Below are positions 49,051 through 58,653 of a stretch of DNA of 64,000 bases, piece after piece (the stretch's first letter is position 1; each line of letters opens with the position of its first letter). The notes under the pieces were generated by a model. It had not been told where the DNA came from and did no database searches. It was given only the letters and a program-made list of their open reading frames with translations. This DNA is from Pseudomonas sp. HR96 (GTDB lineage: Bacteria; Pseudomonadota; Gammaproteobacteria; Pseudomonadales; Pseudomonadaceae), in assembly GCF_034059295.1 (NCBI RefSeq), contig NZ_CP139141.1, positions 4,633,001 through 4,697,000 on the forward strand, read 5' to 3'. The position numbers and the translations under genes are program-made.

Positions 49051-49067
49051 TTGGCACGGGTCATGCT
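49051..49067 (+). promoter_or_regulatory. Sigma-54 promoter of the aat operon
   Basis: TTGGCACGGGTCATGCT: GG (-24) and GC (-12) separated by ten bases, matching TTGGCACG-N4-TTGCW. It lies 97 bp before the aatJ start and downstream of the AauR sites, fitting activation by the NtrC-type regulator AauR. Confidence 0.85.
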
Positions 49068-49163
49068 CTGTCAGATCCAGCCAATGAGCATCACCCCGTC
49101 GTCGACAACCGGCCCGGTGAAGCCCCAGTGCTCGATAAAAAAAACAATGACGAGGTTATCTTG

Positions 49164-50096
49164 ATGCGCATCGCTCCCCTGCGAAAAAAAGCTGCCCCCC
49201 TGCTGGCCCTGGCCGTTACTGCCGCCCTGCTCGGCACCCCGGCGCTGGCCGATGAACTGACCGGCACCCTGAAGAAGATTAAGGATTCCGGGACCATCAC
49301 CCTCGGCCACCGCGACGCCTCCATTCCGTTTTCCTACATGGCCGATGCCTCCGGTGTGCCGGCAGGCTACTCCCACGACATCCAGCTGCAAATCGTCGAA
49401 GCCCTGAAAAAGGACCTCGACCTGCCGGACCTCAAGGTCAAGTACAACCTGGTCACCTCGCAGACCCGCATCCCCCTGGTACAGAACGGCACCGTCGACG
49501 TCGAATGCGGCTCCACCACCAATAACACCGAGCGCCAGCAGCAGGTCGACTTCTCGGTCGGCATCTTCGAGATCGGCACCCGGCTGCTGGCCAAGAAGGA
49601 TTCGCCCTACAAGGACTTCGACGACCTCAAGGGCAGGAACGTGGTGACCACCGCCGGCACCACCTCCGAGCGCCTGCTCAAGTCGATGAACGCCGACAAG
49701 CAGATGGGCATGAACGTGATCTCCGCCAAGGACCATGGCGAGTCGTTCCAGATGCTCGAAAGCGGCCGCGCCGTGGCCTTCATGATGGATGACGCCTTGC
49801 TTGCCGGGGAAATGGCCAAAGCGAAAAAGCCTGGCGACTGGGCCGTCACCGGCACACCGCAGTCTTATGAAATCTACGGCTGCATGGTGCGCAAGGGCGA
49901 CGCGCCGTTCAAGAAGGCGGTCGACGACGCCATCAAGGCGACCTTCGCTTCCGGACAGATCAACAACATCTACAACAAGTGGTTCCAGCAACCCATCCCC
50001 CCCAAGGGCCTGAACCTGCAATTCCCCATGAGCGACGAGCTCAAGGCACTGATCGCCAACCCTAGCGATCTGCCCGCGCCGGACAAGAAGTCCTGA
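49164..50096 (+). CDS. aatJ: Glutamate/aspartate ABC transporter, substrate-binding protein
   Basis: A 310-residue periplasmic protein. ATG at 49164 (GAGG nine bases upstream) begins MRIAPLRKKAAP and gives a signal ending TPALA. The GltI/AatJ features are LKKIKDSGTITLGHRDASIPFSY, DVECGSTTNNTERQQQVDFSVG and MLESGRAVAFMMDD. It binds glutamate, aspartate and their amides. First gene of aatJQMP; preceded by sigma-54 and AauR sites. Confidence 0.93.
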   Translation: MRIAPLRKKAAPLLALAVTAALLGTPALADELTGTLKKIKDSGTITLGHRDASIPFSYMADASGVPAGYSHDIQLQIVEALKKDLDLPDLKVKYNLVTSQTRIPLVQNGTVDVECGSTTNNTERQQQVDFSVGIFEIGTRLLAKKDSPYKDFDDLKGRNVVTTAGTTSERLLKSMNADKQMGMNVISAKDHGESFQMLESGRAVAFMMDDALLAGEMAKAKKPGDWAVTGTPQSYEIYGCMVRKGDAPFKKAVDDAIKATFASGQINNIYNKWFQQPIPPKGLNLQFPMSDELKALIANPSDLPAPDKKS

Positions 50097-50175
50097 TAAA
50101 CGCCTGCATCACTCGACCGCCAGGGCGGTCGAGCGACTTCCCCTGTCTGAAAATCATTAATCGAGCGACCCCACG

Positions 50176-50922
50176 ATGAATTACAACTGGGACTGGAGCG
50201 TCTTCCTCAAGCCCACCGGCGTCGGCAACGAGATCTACCTGGACTGGTACCTCAGCGGCCTGGGCTGGACCATCGCCATCGCCGTGATCGCCTGGCTGAT
50301 CGCCCTGGCACTGGGTTCGGTGCTGGGGGTGATGCGCACCCTGCCCAACCGCTGGCTATCGGGCATCGCCAGCGTGTATGTGGAAATCTTCCGCAATGTG
50401 CCGCTGCTGGTGCAGCTGTTCATCTGGTACTTCCTGGTGCCTGACCTCCTGCCCGAGGCCGCACAGGACTGGTACAAGCAGGACCTCAACCCGACCACCT
50501 CGGCGTTTCTCAGCGTCGTGGTGTGCTTGGGCCTGTTTACCGCCGCCCGGGTCTGCGAGCAGGTGCGTACCGGCATCCAAGCGCTGCCCCGTGGCCAGGA
50601 ATCGGCCGCCCGGGCAATGGGCTTCGGCATGCGCCAGATCTACTGGAACGTGCTGTTGCCGCAGGCCTACCGCATCATCATCCCGCCACTGACCTCGGAG
50701 TTTCTCAACGTCTTCAAGAACTCCTCGGTGGCCTCGCTGATCGGCCTGATGGAGCTGCTGGCGCAGACCAAACAGACCGCCGAGTTCTCTGCCAACCTGT
50801 TCGAGGCCTTCACCCTGGCCACGCTCATCTATTTCACCCTCAACATGAGCCTGATGCTGCTGATGCGCCTGATCGAGAAGAAAGTCGCGGTGCCCGGATT
50901 GATCAGCGCGGGGGGTAAATAA
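50176..50922 (+). CDS. aatQ: Glutamate/aspartate ABC transporter permease
   Basis: A 248-residue permease of the GltJ/AatQ type, with about five transmembrane helices and the coupling loop [31 protein letters not shown]. Its stop overlaps the aatM start by one base (TAATG). Confidence 0.93.
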   Translation: MNYNWDWSVFLKPTGVGNEIYLDWYLSGLGWTIAIAVIAWLIALALGSVLGVMRTLPNRWLSGIASVYVEIFRNVPLLVQLFIWYFLVPDLLPEAAQDWYKQDLNPTTSAFLSVVVCLGLFTAARVCEQVRTGIQALPRGQESAARAMGFGMRQIYWNVLLPQAYRIIIPPLTSEFLNVFKNSSVASLIGLMELLAQTKQTAEFSANLFEAFTLATLIYFTLNMSLMLLMRLIEKKVAVPGLISAGGK

Positions 50923-51587
50923 TGGACTTCAGTGGAATCGTTCCTGCGCTGCCTGCCTTGTGGAACGGCATGCTCATGACCCTGCAACTGATGGTGCTGG
51001 GGGTACTCGGCGGCCTGGTGCTGGGCACCTTGCTGGCGCTGATGCGCTTGTCATCGAACAAGTGGCTGGCCCGGCTGGCGGGGGCCTACGTCAATTACTT
51101 TCGCTCCATCCCGCTGCTGCTGGTAATCACCTGGTTCTACCTGGCGGTGCCGTTCGTGCTGCGCTGGATCACCGGCCAGGACACCCCGATCGGCGCGTTC
51201 GCTTCCTGCCTGGTGGCCTTCGTGATGTTCGAGGCGGCGTATTTCTGCGAGATCGTGCGGGCCGGCGTGCAGTCCATCGCCCGTGGCCAGATGGGCGCCG
51301 CCCAGGCCCTGGGCATGACCTACCCGCAGGCCATGCGCCTGATCATCCTGCCCCAGGCGTTTCGCAAGATGACCCCGCTGCTGTTGCAGCAAAGCATCAT
51401 CCTGTTCCAGGACACCTCGCTGGTGTACACCGTCGGCCTGGTCGACTTCCTCAATTCGGCGCGGGCCAACGGCGATATCATCGGCCAGGCCAACGAATTC
51501 CTCGTATTCGCCGGCCTCGTCTATTTCGTTATCAGCTTTTCCGCCACGCGGCTGGTCAAGCTCCTGCAAAAAAGGTTTGCCGTATGA
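50922..51587 (+). CDS. aatM: Glutamate/aspartate ABC transporter permease
   Basis: A 221-residue permease of the GltK/AatM type. [21 protein letters not shown] and the coupling loop [33 protein letters not shown] are present. Overlaps aatQ by one base and aatP by four. Confidence 0.93.
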   Translation: MDFSGIVPALPALWNGMLMTLQLMVLGVLGGLVLGTLLALMRLSSNKWLARLAGAYVNYFRSIPLLLVITWFYLAVPFVLRWITGQDTPIGAFASCLVAFVMFEAAYFCEIVRAGVQSIARGQMGAAQALGMTYPQAMRLIILPQAFRKMTPLLLQQSIILFQDTSLVYTVGLVDFLNSARANGDIIGQANEFLVFAGLVYFVISFSATRLVKLLQKRFAV

Positions 51588-52318
51588 TTTCCATCAAGAA
51601 CATCGACAAGTGGTATGGCGACTTCCAGGTGCTGACCGACTGCAGCACCGAGGTCCAGAAAGGAGAAGTGGTGGTGGTGTGCGGGCCGTCGGGCTCTGGC
51701 AAATCCACCTTGATCAAATGCGTGAATGCCCTGGAGCCCTTCCAGAAGGGTGACATTGTGGTCGACGGCACGTCCATCGCCGACCCGAAGACCAACCTGC
51801 CGCAACTGCGCTCGCGGGTCGGCATGGTGTTCCAGCACTTCGAGCTGTTCCCGCACCTGAGCATCACCGAAAACCTGACCATCGCGCAGATCAAGGTGCT
51901 CGGCCGCAGCAAGGCCGAGGCCACCGAGAAGGGCTTGAAACTGCTCGACCGGGTCGGCCTCGCCGCCCACGCCCACAAGCACCCGGGGCAACTGTCCGGC
52001 GGCCAGCAGCAGCGCGTGGCCATTGCCCGGGCCCTGGCCATGGACCCGGTGGTGATGCTGTTCGACGAGCCGACCTCGGCGCTGGACCCGGAGATGGTCA
52101 ACGAAGTGCTCGACGTCATGGTGCAACTGGCTCACGAGGGCATGACCATGATGTGCGTGACCCACGAGATGGGTTTTGCGCGCAAGGTGGCCAACCGAGT
52201 GATCTTCATGGACAAGGGCCAGATCGTCGAAGACTGCCCGAAAGAACAGTTCTTTGGCGACGTCACCGCCCGCTCGGAACGGGCCCAGCAGTTCCTGGCG
52301 AAAATCCTGCAACATTGA
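51584..52318 (+). CDS. aatP: Glutamate/aspartate ABC transporter ATPase
   Basis: A 244-residue ATPase; ATG at 51584. Walker [11 protein letters not shown]-loop [13 protein letters not shown], signature LSGGQQQR, Walker [13 protein letters not shown] and His in [11 protein letters not shown]. Last structural gene of the operon; aauS follows 58 bp on. Confidence 0.95.
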   Translation: MISIKNIDKWYGDFQVLTDCSTEVQKGEVVVVCGPSGSGKSTLIKCVNALEPFQKGDIVVDGTSIADPKTNLPQLRSRVGMVFQHFELFPHLSITENLTIAQIKVLGRSKAEATEKGLKLLDRVGLAAHAHKHPGQLSGGQQQRVAIARALAMDPVVMLFDEPTSALDPEMVNEVLDVMVQLAHEGMTMMCVTHEMGFARKVANRVIFMDKGQIVEDCPKEQFFGDVTARSERAQQFLAKILQH

Positions 52319-52376
52319 GGGCCCGGCGCACTGTGCCCGTTGGGCGCAGTGCGCTGGCTCGACATAGGCGTCTGTG

Positions 52377-54278
52377 ATGAAATGCGCTTCCGCTCGCCAA
52401 CGCGCCCCGTCGCCGGCCCTGTACGTGAAACCCCGCCTGATCCGTCACTTCTTCCTGTTGCCGCTGGTGCTACTGGCCATGCTCGGCCTGGGCTACGCCG
52501 GCTTCGTCATCAGCCAGCACAACGGCATGCGCGCCCTGGCAGAAACCGGCGAGCGCCAGCTGGAACTGCACGCCCGCGCCGTGGAAAGCGAAATCAACAA
52601 GTTCACCTACCTGCCCAGCCTGCTGGAGCTCGAGGACTCGGTAGCGGCATTGCTGGGCGACCCCGACGGCGAGCATCGCCAGGCGGTCAACGACTACCTG
52701 GAAGGTCTCAACCGGCGCAGCCACAGCCGCGCCATCTACGTGCTCGACACCAGCGGCCGAGTGCAAGCCAGCAGCAACTGGCGCGACAAGGACAGCTTCA
52801 TCGGCGAGGACCTGGCGTTTCGCGCCTACTTCCAGGACGCCGTGCGCGGCCTGCCCGGACGCTTCTACGGCATCGGCAGCACCACCGGCGAAGCCGGCTA
52901 TTACCTGGCCCATGGCCTCGAGGAACATGGCCGCATCATCGGCGTGGCGGTGATCAAGGTACGCCTGGAAGCCATCGAGGAGCGCTGGCAGAAAGCCCGG
53001 CTGGAGGCCTTTGTCAGCGACGAGAATGGCATCATCATCCTCTCCAGCGACCCGGCACGGCGCCTCAAGTCGCTCGCTCCGCTGAGCCCCGAAACCAAGG
53101 AACGCCTGGCCCGCAGCCTGCAGTATTACTGGTGGCCGCTCGACGAGTTGCAGCCGCTGTCCCGCGAAACGGTAAGCGACGGCGTCGAGAAGATCAGCTT
53201 CGCCGGCCACCGCGAAGCGGCGGGCGGCCTGCCCGAAGTCAGCTACCTGCTGCAAAGCCGCGCCCTGCTCGACAGCCCCTGGCATTTCACCCTGCTCACA
53301 CCCCTGGTGGACCTCTGGCGCGAGTCGCTGATTCAAGGTGTGCTGGTGGCGGTGGCCTTCGCCCTGCTGGCCATCGTGCTCATCGCCTGGAATGAGCGGC
53401 GCAAGGTCCTTGCCACCCGCCTGGCCGCACGCGAAGCGCTGGAACTGGCCAACAGCCAATTGGAACGGCGCATCGGCGAACGCACCGCCGACCTGCGCGC
53501 CAGCAACGAACGCCTGCGTGGCGAGATTCGCGAACGGCGCCAGGCCGAACAGACCCTGCGCCGGGCCCAGGACGAGCTGGTGCAGGCCGGCAAGCTGGCC
53601 GCCATCGGGCAGATGTCCACCAGCGTCGCCCACGAATTGAACCAGCCGTTGGCGGCCCTTCGCACTTTGTCTGGCAACGCCGTACGCTTCATCGAGCGCG
53701 GCGCGCTGGACACCGCCAGCGCCAACCTGTCGACCATGAACGAGCTGATCGACCGCATGGGCCGCATTACCGCCAGCCTGCGCTCCTTTGCCCGCCGCGG
53801 CGAGGATCGCGGCGAAGCTTCGCTGACCCAGGCGGTGGACGCGACCCTGCAGGTACTCGGGCCACGCCTGACACCATTGATCGAACTGCGAACGCCCACG
53901 GCCTCGTTGCGCCTGCCGATCGACCAGACCCGTCTGGAGCAGATTCTCATCAATCTGCTCGGCAACGCCCTGGATGCCACCCTCGGCGTCGCCCGGCCCA
54001 TGATCGCCATCGAGGCGCAGCAGTCGGCCAGCGGCAGCCAGGTGCGCGTGCGTGACAACGGCCACGGCATCGACGAACAGGCGCGTCTGCAGCTGTTCGA
54101 ACCTTTCTTCACCACCAAGCCCGGGCAGCAGGGGCTTGGCCTGGGCCTGACGCTGTCGGCCAGCCTGGCCGCAGCGGCCGGCGGCCGGCTGACGGTGGAG
54201 CATCCCGAGCCGGGCGGCGCCCTGTTCATCCTCAGCCTGCCACCCTTTCATTCCCCAGCACCTAGCGAGGCCCCATGA
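52377..54278 (+). CDS. aauS: Acidic amino-acid sensor histidine kinase AauS
   Basis: A 633-residue DctB-type kinase. Membrane helices near residues 24-46 and 317-337 bracket a periplasmic dCache-like sensor. A coiled coil (RERRQAEQTLRRAQDELVQAGKLAAIG) leads to the phosphorylated His in SVAHELNQPLAALR; the ATPase has NLLGNALDAT, VRDNGHGID and GLGLGLTLS. ATG at 52377 (GTG at 52374 also open). Its stop overlaps aauR by four bases. Confidence 0.92.
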   Translation: MKCASARQRAPSPALYVKPRLIRHFFLLPLVLLAMLGLGYAGFVISQHNGMRALAETGERQLELHARAVESEINKFTYLPSLLELEDSVAALLGDPDGEHRQAVNDYLEGLNRRSHSRAIYVLDTSGRVQASSNWRDKDSFIGEDLAFRAYFQDAVRGLPGRFYGIGSTTGEAGYYLAHGLEEHGRIIGVAVIKVRLEAIEERWQKARLEAFVSDENGIIILSSDPARRLKSLAPLSPETKERLARSLQYYWWPLDELQPLSRETVSDGVEKISFAGHREAAGGLPEVSYLLQSRALLDSPWHFTLLTPLVDLWRESLIQGVLVAVAFALLAIVLIAWNERRKVLATRLAAREALELANSQLERRIGERTADLRASNERLRGEIRERRQAEQTLRRAQDELVQAGKLAAIGQMSTSVAHELNQPLAALRTLSGNAVRFIERGALDTASANLSTMNELIDRMGRITASLRSFARRGEDRGEASLTQAVDATLQVLGPRLTPLIELRTPTASLRLPIDQTRLEQILINLLGNALDATLGVARPMIAIEAQQSASGSQVRVRDNGHGIDEQARLQLFEPFFTTKPGQQGLGLGLTLSASLAAAAGGRLTVEHPEPGGALFILSLPPFHSPAPSEAP

Positions 54279-55600
54279 CTACCGATGCCCTGACCGTGCT
54301 GATCGTCGAGGACGACCCCCATGTATTGCTCGGCTGCCAGCAGGCGCTGGCGCTGGAAGACATTGCCAGCGAAGGCGTGGCCAGCGCCGAGCAGGCCCTG
54401 CTGCGCGTGGGCAACGACTTCGCCGGCATCGTCGTCAGCGACATTCGCCTGCCGGGCATGGATGGCTTGCAGCTGCTGACCCAGCTCAAGGCCAGCGACC
54501 CGGCGCTGCCGGTGGTGCTGATCACCGGGCATGGCGACATCTCCATGGCGGTGGGGGCCATGCGCAACGGTGCCTACGACTTCATGGAAAAACCCTTCGC
54601 CCCCGAGCGTCTGGTGGAGGTGGTCCGTCGCGCCCTCGAGCAGCGCGCGCTGGCCCGCGAGGTCAGCGACCTGCGCCGCCAGCTGGCGGGCAGGCAGTCG
54701 CTGGAAAGCCGCCTGATCGGCCGCTCGCCGGCCATGCAACAGCTGCGCGAGCTGATCGCCAACGTCGCCGACACTTCTGCCAATGTGCTGATCGAAGGCG
54801 AGACCGGCACCGGCAAGGAGCTGGTTGCGCGCTGCCTGCACGACTTCAGCCGGCGTCAGCCGCAGCCGTTCGTGGCGCTCAACTGCGGTGGCCTGCCGGA
54901 GAGCCTGTTCGAGAGCGAGATCTTTGGCCATGAGGCCAACGCCTTCACCGGCGCCGGCAAGCGGCGCATCGGCAAGATCGAGCACGCCGACGGCGGCACC
55001 TTGTTCCTCGATGAAGTGGAGAGCATGCCCCTGGCGCTGCAGATCAAGCTGTTGCGCGTGCTGCAGGAGCGCACCCTGGAACGCCTGGGTTCCAACCACA
55101 GCGTGACGGTGGATTGCCGGGTGATCGCCGCGACCAAGGCCGACCTGCAACAGGCCAGCGGCAGCGGCCAGTTTCGCAGTGATCTGTACTACCGCCTCAA
55201 CGTCGTGACCCTGGAACTGCCACCGCTGCGCGAGCGCCGCGAGGACATCCGCCAGCTGTTCGAGCACTTCCTGCAAATGGCGGCCCTGCGTTTCGACCGT
55301 GAGGTGCCAGCGCTGGACGCGTTGACCCTGTCACGGCTGATGAGCCATGACTGGCCAGGCAACGTGCGCGAACTGCGCAACGTCGCCGAGCGCCATGCGC
55401 TGGGACTGCCGGCGTTCAAGCAGAGCGGCGCCGCAGCCACGCCTGGCCTGGGTTTCGCCGAAGCGGTGGAAGCCTTCGAACGTAGCCTGCTGAGCGACGC
55501 CTTGGCGCGCAGCGGCGGCAACCTCAGCCAGGCCAGCCTGGAGCTGGGCATGGCCAAGACCACCTTGTTCGACAAGGTGAAGAAGTATGGGTTGGGGTGA
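54275..55600 (+). CDS. aauR: Sigma-54-dependent response regulator AauR
   Basis: A 441-residue NtrC-family activator. Receiver with acceptor Asp56 (VVSDIRLPGMDG); AAA+ domain with Walker A GETGTGKE (175-182) and Walker B GGTLFLDE (240-247); C-terminal Fis-type helix-turn-helix GGNLSQASLELGMAKTTLFDKVKKYG. The sigma-54 contact loop, usually GAFTGA, reads NAFTGA (222-227). It should activate the aat operon through the sites at 48930 and 49051. Confidence 0.93.
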   Translation: MTTDALTVLIVEDDPHVLLGCQQALALEDIASEGVASAEQALLRVGNDFAGIVVSDIRLPGMDGLQLLTQLKASDPALPVVLITGHGDISMAVGAMRNGAYDFMEKPFAPERLVEVVRRALEQRALAREVSDLRRQLAGRQSLESRLIGRSPAMQQLRELIANVADTSANVLIEGETGTGKELVARCLHDFSRRQPQPFVALNCGGLPESLFESEIFGHEANAFTGAGKRRIGKIEHADGGTLFLDEVESMPLALQIKLLRVLQERTLERLGSNHSVTVDCRVIAATKADLQQASGSGQFRSDLYYRLNVVTLELPPLRERREDIRQLFEHFLQMAALRFDREVPALDALTLSRLMSHDWPGNVRELRNVAERHALGLPAFKQSGAAATPGLGFAEAVEAFERSLLSDALARSGGNLSQASLELGMAKTTLFDKVKKYGLG

Positions 55601-55691
55601 AAGCGGCTGGCCCGCATGGCTTGAGAGCATGGAGCAAGGCAGGCAGGTCTTCGACAGCCCGCCCGGTTTGATCTGGGGCATGGCAAGGAAT

Positions 55692-56406
55692 ATGCGCCGT
55701 CCTCCTCGCCAGCTTCGCCGGCTCCTACATCTGCCCCCGCGTCCAACCCCATTGGGCGTAGGAGCCGGCGAAGCTGGCGACCACCATCCTGGGCACAAAG
55801 CCCCAAGAGGCCGTCAGGCCGGGGTAATCTGTGGCGCGACAAGTGAAAATGCGCCGCCCTCCTCGCCAGCTTCGCCGGCTCCTACATCTGCCTCCGCGTC
55901 CAACCCCATTGGGCGTAGGAGCCGGCGAAGCTGGCGACCACCATCCTGGGCACAAAGCCCCAAGAGCCGTCAGGCCGGGGTGATCTGTGGCGCGACAAGT
56001 GAAAATGCGCCGTCCTCCTCGCCAGCTTCGCCGGCTCCTACATCTGCCCCCGCGTCCAACCCAATTGGGCGTAGGAGCCGGCGAAGCTGGCGACCACCAT
56101 CCTGGGCACAAAGCCCCAAGAGGCCGTCAGGCCGGGGTGATCTGTGGCGCGACAAGTGAAAATGCGCCGTCCTCCTCGCCAGCTTCGCCGGCTCCTACAT
56201 CTGCCCCCCGCGTCCAACCCAATTGGGCGTAGGAGCCGGCGAAGCTGGCGACCACCATCCTGGGCACAAAGCCCCAAGAGGCCGTCAGGCCGGGGTGATC
56301 TGTGGCGCGACAAGTGAAAATGCGCCGTCCTCCTCGCCAGCTTCGCCGGCTCCTACATCTGCCCCCGCGTCCAACCCAATTGGGCGTAGGAGCCGGCGAA
56401 GCTGGC
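55692..56406. repeat. Tandem array of about 157-bp BIME units (four full copies plus a partial fifth)
   Basis: Units begin with ATGCGCCGTCC at 55692, 55849, 56005, 56162 and 56320 (periods 157, 156, 157, 158). Each unit has a 22-bp exact inverted pair (first copy 55707-55728 and 55758-55779, CGCCAGCTTCGCCGGCTCC / GGAGCCGGCGAAGCTGGCG, 29 bp apart) around a small palindrome CCCAATTGGG in copies 3-5 (CCCCATTGGG in 1-2), then a spacer with GAGGCCGTCAGGCCGG. Open frames here are repeat artefacts. Sits between aauR and the alpha/beta hydrolase. Confidence 0.92.
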
Positions 56407-56421
56407 AAGCTTCATTGCGCA

Positions 56422-57414
56422 TCAGAGCCCGGCCACCGGCGCCTGGTCCAGGCGATGGGCTTGCAGGTAGGGCAGCACTGCCGCCAGCAGCGGCGCCTTG
56501 AATGCCTCTTGAAAGCGATGCGCCAACCCCGGGATCAGGCGCAGCTCGCTGCCGCGGATATGCGCGGCCAGGTGCACCCCGTGCATCACCGGCAGTAACG
56601 GATCCGCCGTGCCGTGCACCACCAGGGTCGGCACGCGCAGGCGATCGAGCAATGGCACCCGACTGGGCTCGGCGAGGATGGCAAGGATCTGCCGCTTGCC
56701 GCCCTCCGGTTTCCAGGCGCGGTCATAGGCCTGCGCCGCCTGCTCCAGCAACAGTTGGCGATCATCCTTGACCACCGGGCTGCCCAGGGCAGTCAACAGG
56801 TCGGCCTGTTGCTGCAGTGCCGTGGCGCGATCGGGGGCACCACGCCGCGCCAGCAATTGCAGCAAGGCCGGGGTCGGCATCGGCAAACCCGGCGCTCCGG
56901 AACTGGACATGATCAAGGTCAGGCTCTCGACTCGCTGCGGCGCGAGGTCGGCAATGTGCTGGGCGATCATCCCGCCCATGCTCGCGCCCAGTAAATGGAA
57001 ATGGCGAATGTGCAGGGCGTCCATCAGCTGCAGAGAATCGTCAGCCATGTCGCTCAAGCTATAGGTTGAGTTGACCTCCAGACCGAGCTTGTAGCGCAGC
57101 ACCTCGAATGCCAGGTTGGCGTCGTCGGGCGTTTGCCGCCACGTGGTCAGGCCGGCATCGCGATTGTCGAAGCGGATCACCCGAAACCCATCGTTGCACA
57201 GCGCCTGCAGCACCTCGTCCGGCCAGTTGATCAATTGGCCGCCCAAGCCCATCACTAGCAGCAACGTTGGGTCGGTCGGGTTGCCGATGCTTTGGTAAGC
57301 CATGTCGACATGCGTTAACTGCACATGCTCGACCGGCCCGTCAACCGCACAGCGCTCGGCTGCGGAGCACCCCAGGGCCGCGCAGAACGCGACCAGAAAA
57401 ATAAACCCACGCAT
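56422..57414 (-). CDS. Alpha/beta hydrolase, probable lipoprotein
   Basis: A 330-residue alpha/beta hydrolase. The signal [16 protein letters not shown] looks like a lipobox. Catalytic triad: Ser in [13 protein letters not shown], Asp in [12 protein letters not shown], His in [12 protein letters not shown] at 57414; a GTG at 57423 sits better behind GGGGGAG and is possible. Its stop lies 15 bp from the tandem array. Substrate unknown. Confidence 0.85.
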   Translation of the reverse strand: MRGFIFLVAFCAALGCSAAERCAVDGPVEHVQLTHVDMAYQSIGNPTDPTLLLVMGLGGQLINWPDEVLQALCNDGFRVIRFDNRDAGLTTWRQTPDDANLAFEVLRYKLGLEVNSTYSLSDMADDSLQLMDALHIRHFHLLGASMGGMIAQHIADLAPQRVESLTLIMSSSGAPGLPMPTPALLQLLARRGAPDRATALQQQADLLTALGSPVVKDDRQLLLEQAAQAYDRAWKPEGGKRQILAILAEPSRVPLLDRLRVPTLVVHGTADPLLPVMHGVHLAAHIRGSELRLIPGLAHRFQEAFKAPLLAAVLPYLQAHRLDQAPVAGL

Positions 57415-57640
57415 GCAATACACCAACACCGCTCCCCCAATCGAGGCGCGAGTCTGCTCACTTGGGCGTCAACGCGCTGCCACAATTGCATGACAGTTTG
57501 ATGATCGCCGCCCAACGTTCCTGTGACCCGGGCCCGGCGGTCGTCGACAGACGATACAACATGAGGCAGACTCACCAAGATCTTGAACCACTCAAAGTAT
57601 TTTCACCTTCGCCATTGGCTCAGGTTCTGGGGAACCCTCT

Positions 57641-58558
57641 TTGCTGGAAATTCGTCATCTCAAGACCCTCAACGCCTTGCGCGAAGCCGACAGCCTGGTC
57701 GAGGCGGCCGAGCGCCTGCACCTGACCCAGTCGGCGCTGTCCCACCAGTTCAAGGAACTGGAGGAGCGCCTGGGCATGCCGTTGTTCATGCGCAAGACCA
57801 AGCCGATCCGTTTCACCAGCGCCGGCCTGCGCCTGCTGCAGCTGGCCGATGCGACCCTGCCGCTGTTGCGCGCCGCCGAGCGCGACATCGGCCGCCTGGC
57901 CGGTGGCACCGCCGGGCGCCTGCACATGGCGATCGAGTGCCACAGCTGCTTCCAGTGGCTGATGCCAACCATCGACCAGTTCCGCGACGCCTGGCCGGAG
58001 GTCGAGCTGGACCTGGCCTCGGGCTTCTCATTCGCGCCGCTGCCTGCGCTGGCCCGCGGCGACCTGGACCTGGTGGTGACCTCCGACCCCCTGGAGCTGG
58101 CCGGCATCACCTACGTGCCGCTGTTCACCTATGAGGCCATGTTGGCGGTGGCCAATCAGCATGCCCTGGCGAACAAGCCCTACGTGGTCCCCGAAGACCT
58201 GGTCAGGGAAACCTTGATTACCTACCCGGTGGAACGTGATCGCCTGGACATCTTTACGCGCTTTCTCGAACCGGCCGACATCGAACCTGCGCAGGTGCGC
58301 ACGTCGGAATTGACGGTGATGATGATGCAACTGGTGGCCAGCGGCCGCGGGGTATGCGGCATGCCGCACTGGGCCTTGCACGAGTACAGCGCGCGGGGCT
58401 ACGTGAAGGGCAAGCGGCTGGGAGAGAAAGGTCTGTTTGCCACGTTGTACGCGGCGGTGCGCAGCGACATGCTGGATGCGCCCTATATGCGCGACTTCCT
58501 GCTGACCGCGAAAGACACGTCGTTTTCGACGCTGGACGGGGTGAGTGCGGTGCGTTGA
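57641..58558 (+). CDS. metR: LysR-type regulator MetR
   Basis: A 305-residue LysR-family regulator. N-terminal helix-turn-helix LREADSLVEAAERLHLTQSALSHQFKELEERLG and effector domain; MLEIRHLKTLNAL and ECHSCFQWLMPTIDQFR are typical of MetR. TTG start at 57641, GGGGAA upstream. It controls methionine genes with homocysteine as co-effector; no met gene is adjacent. Confidence 0.9.
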   Translation: MLEIRHLKTLNALREADSLVEAAERLHLTQSALSHQFKELEERLGMPLFMRKTKPIRFTSAGLRLLQLADATLPLLRAAERDIGRLAGGTAGRLHMAIECHSCFQWLMPTIDQFRDAWPEVELDLASGFSFAPLPALARGDLDLVVTSDPLELAGITYVPLFTYEAMLAVANQHALANKPYVVPEDLVRETLITYPVERDRLDIFTRFLEPADIEPAQVRTSELTVMMMQLVASGRGVCGMPHWALHEYSARGYVKGKRLGEKGLFATLYAAVRSDMLDAPYMRDFLLTAKDTSFSTLDGVSAVR

Positions 58559-58653
58559 GCGCCGCTCAGGCGCAGACCGTCTTGGGCCCTCACGGGGCGC
58601 TGCTCCTCTCAGGTTGCAGAGTGGAGCAGAGCCGGCAAGGGACTCAGGCGAGC

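Noticed and set aside
55587..56598. Possible CRISPR array or repeat-coded proteins between aauR and the alpha/beta hydrolase
   Set aside because: Units are about 157 bp with internal inverted repeats and near-identical spacers, so they are BIME units; no cas genes. Open frames in both strands repeat with the unit and have no start signals.
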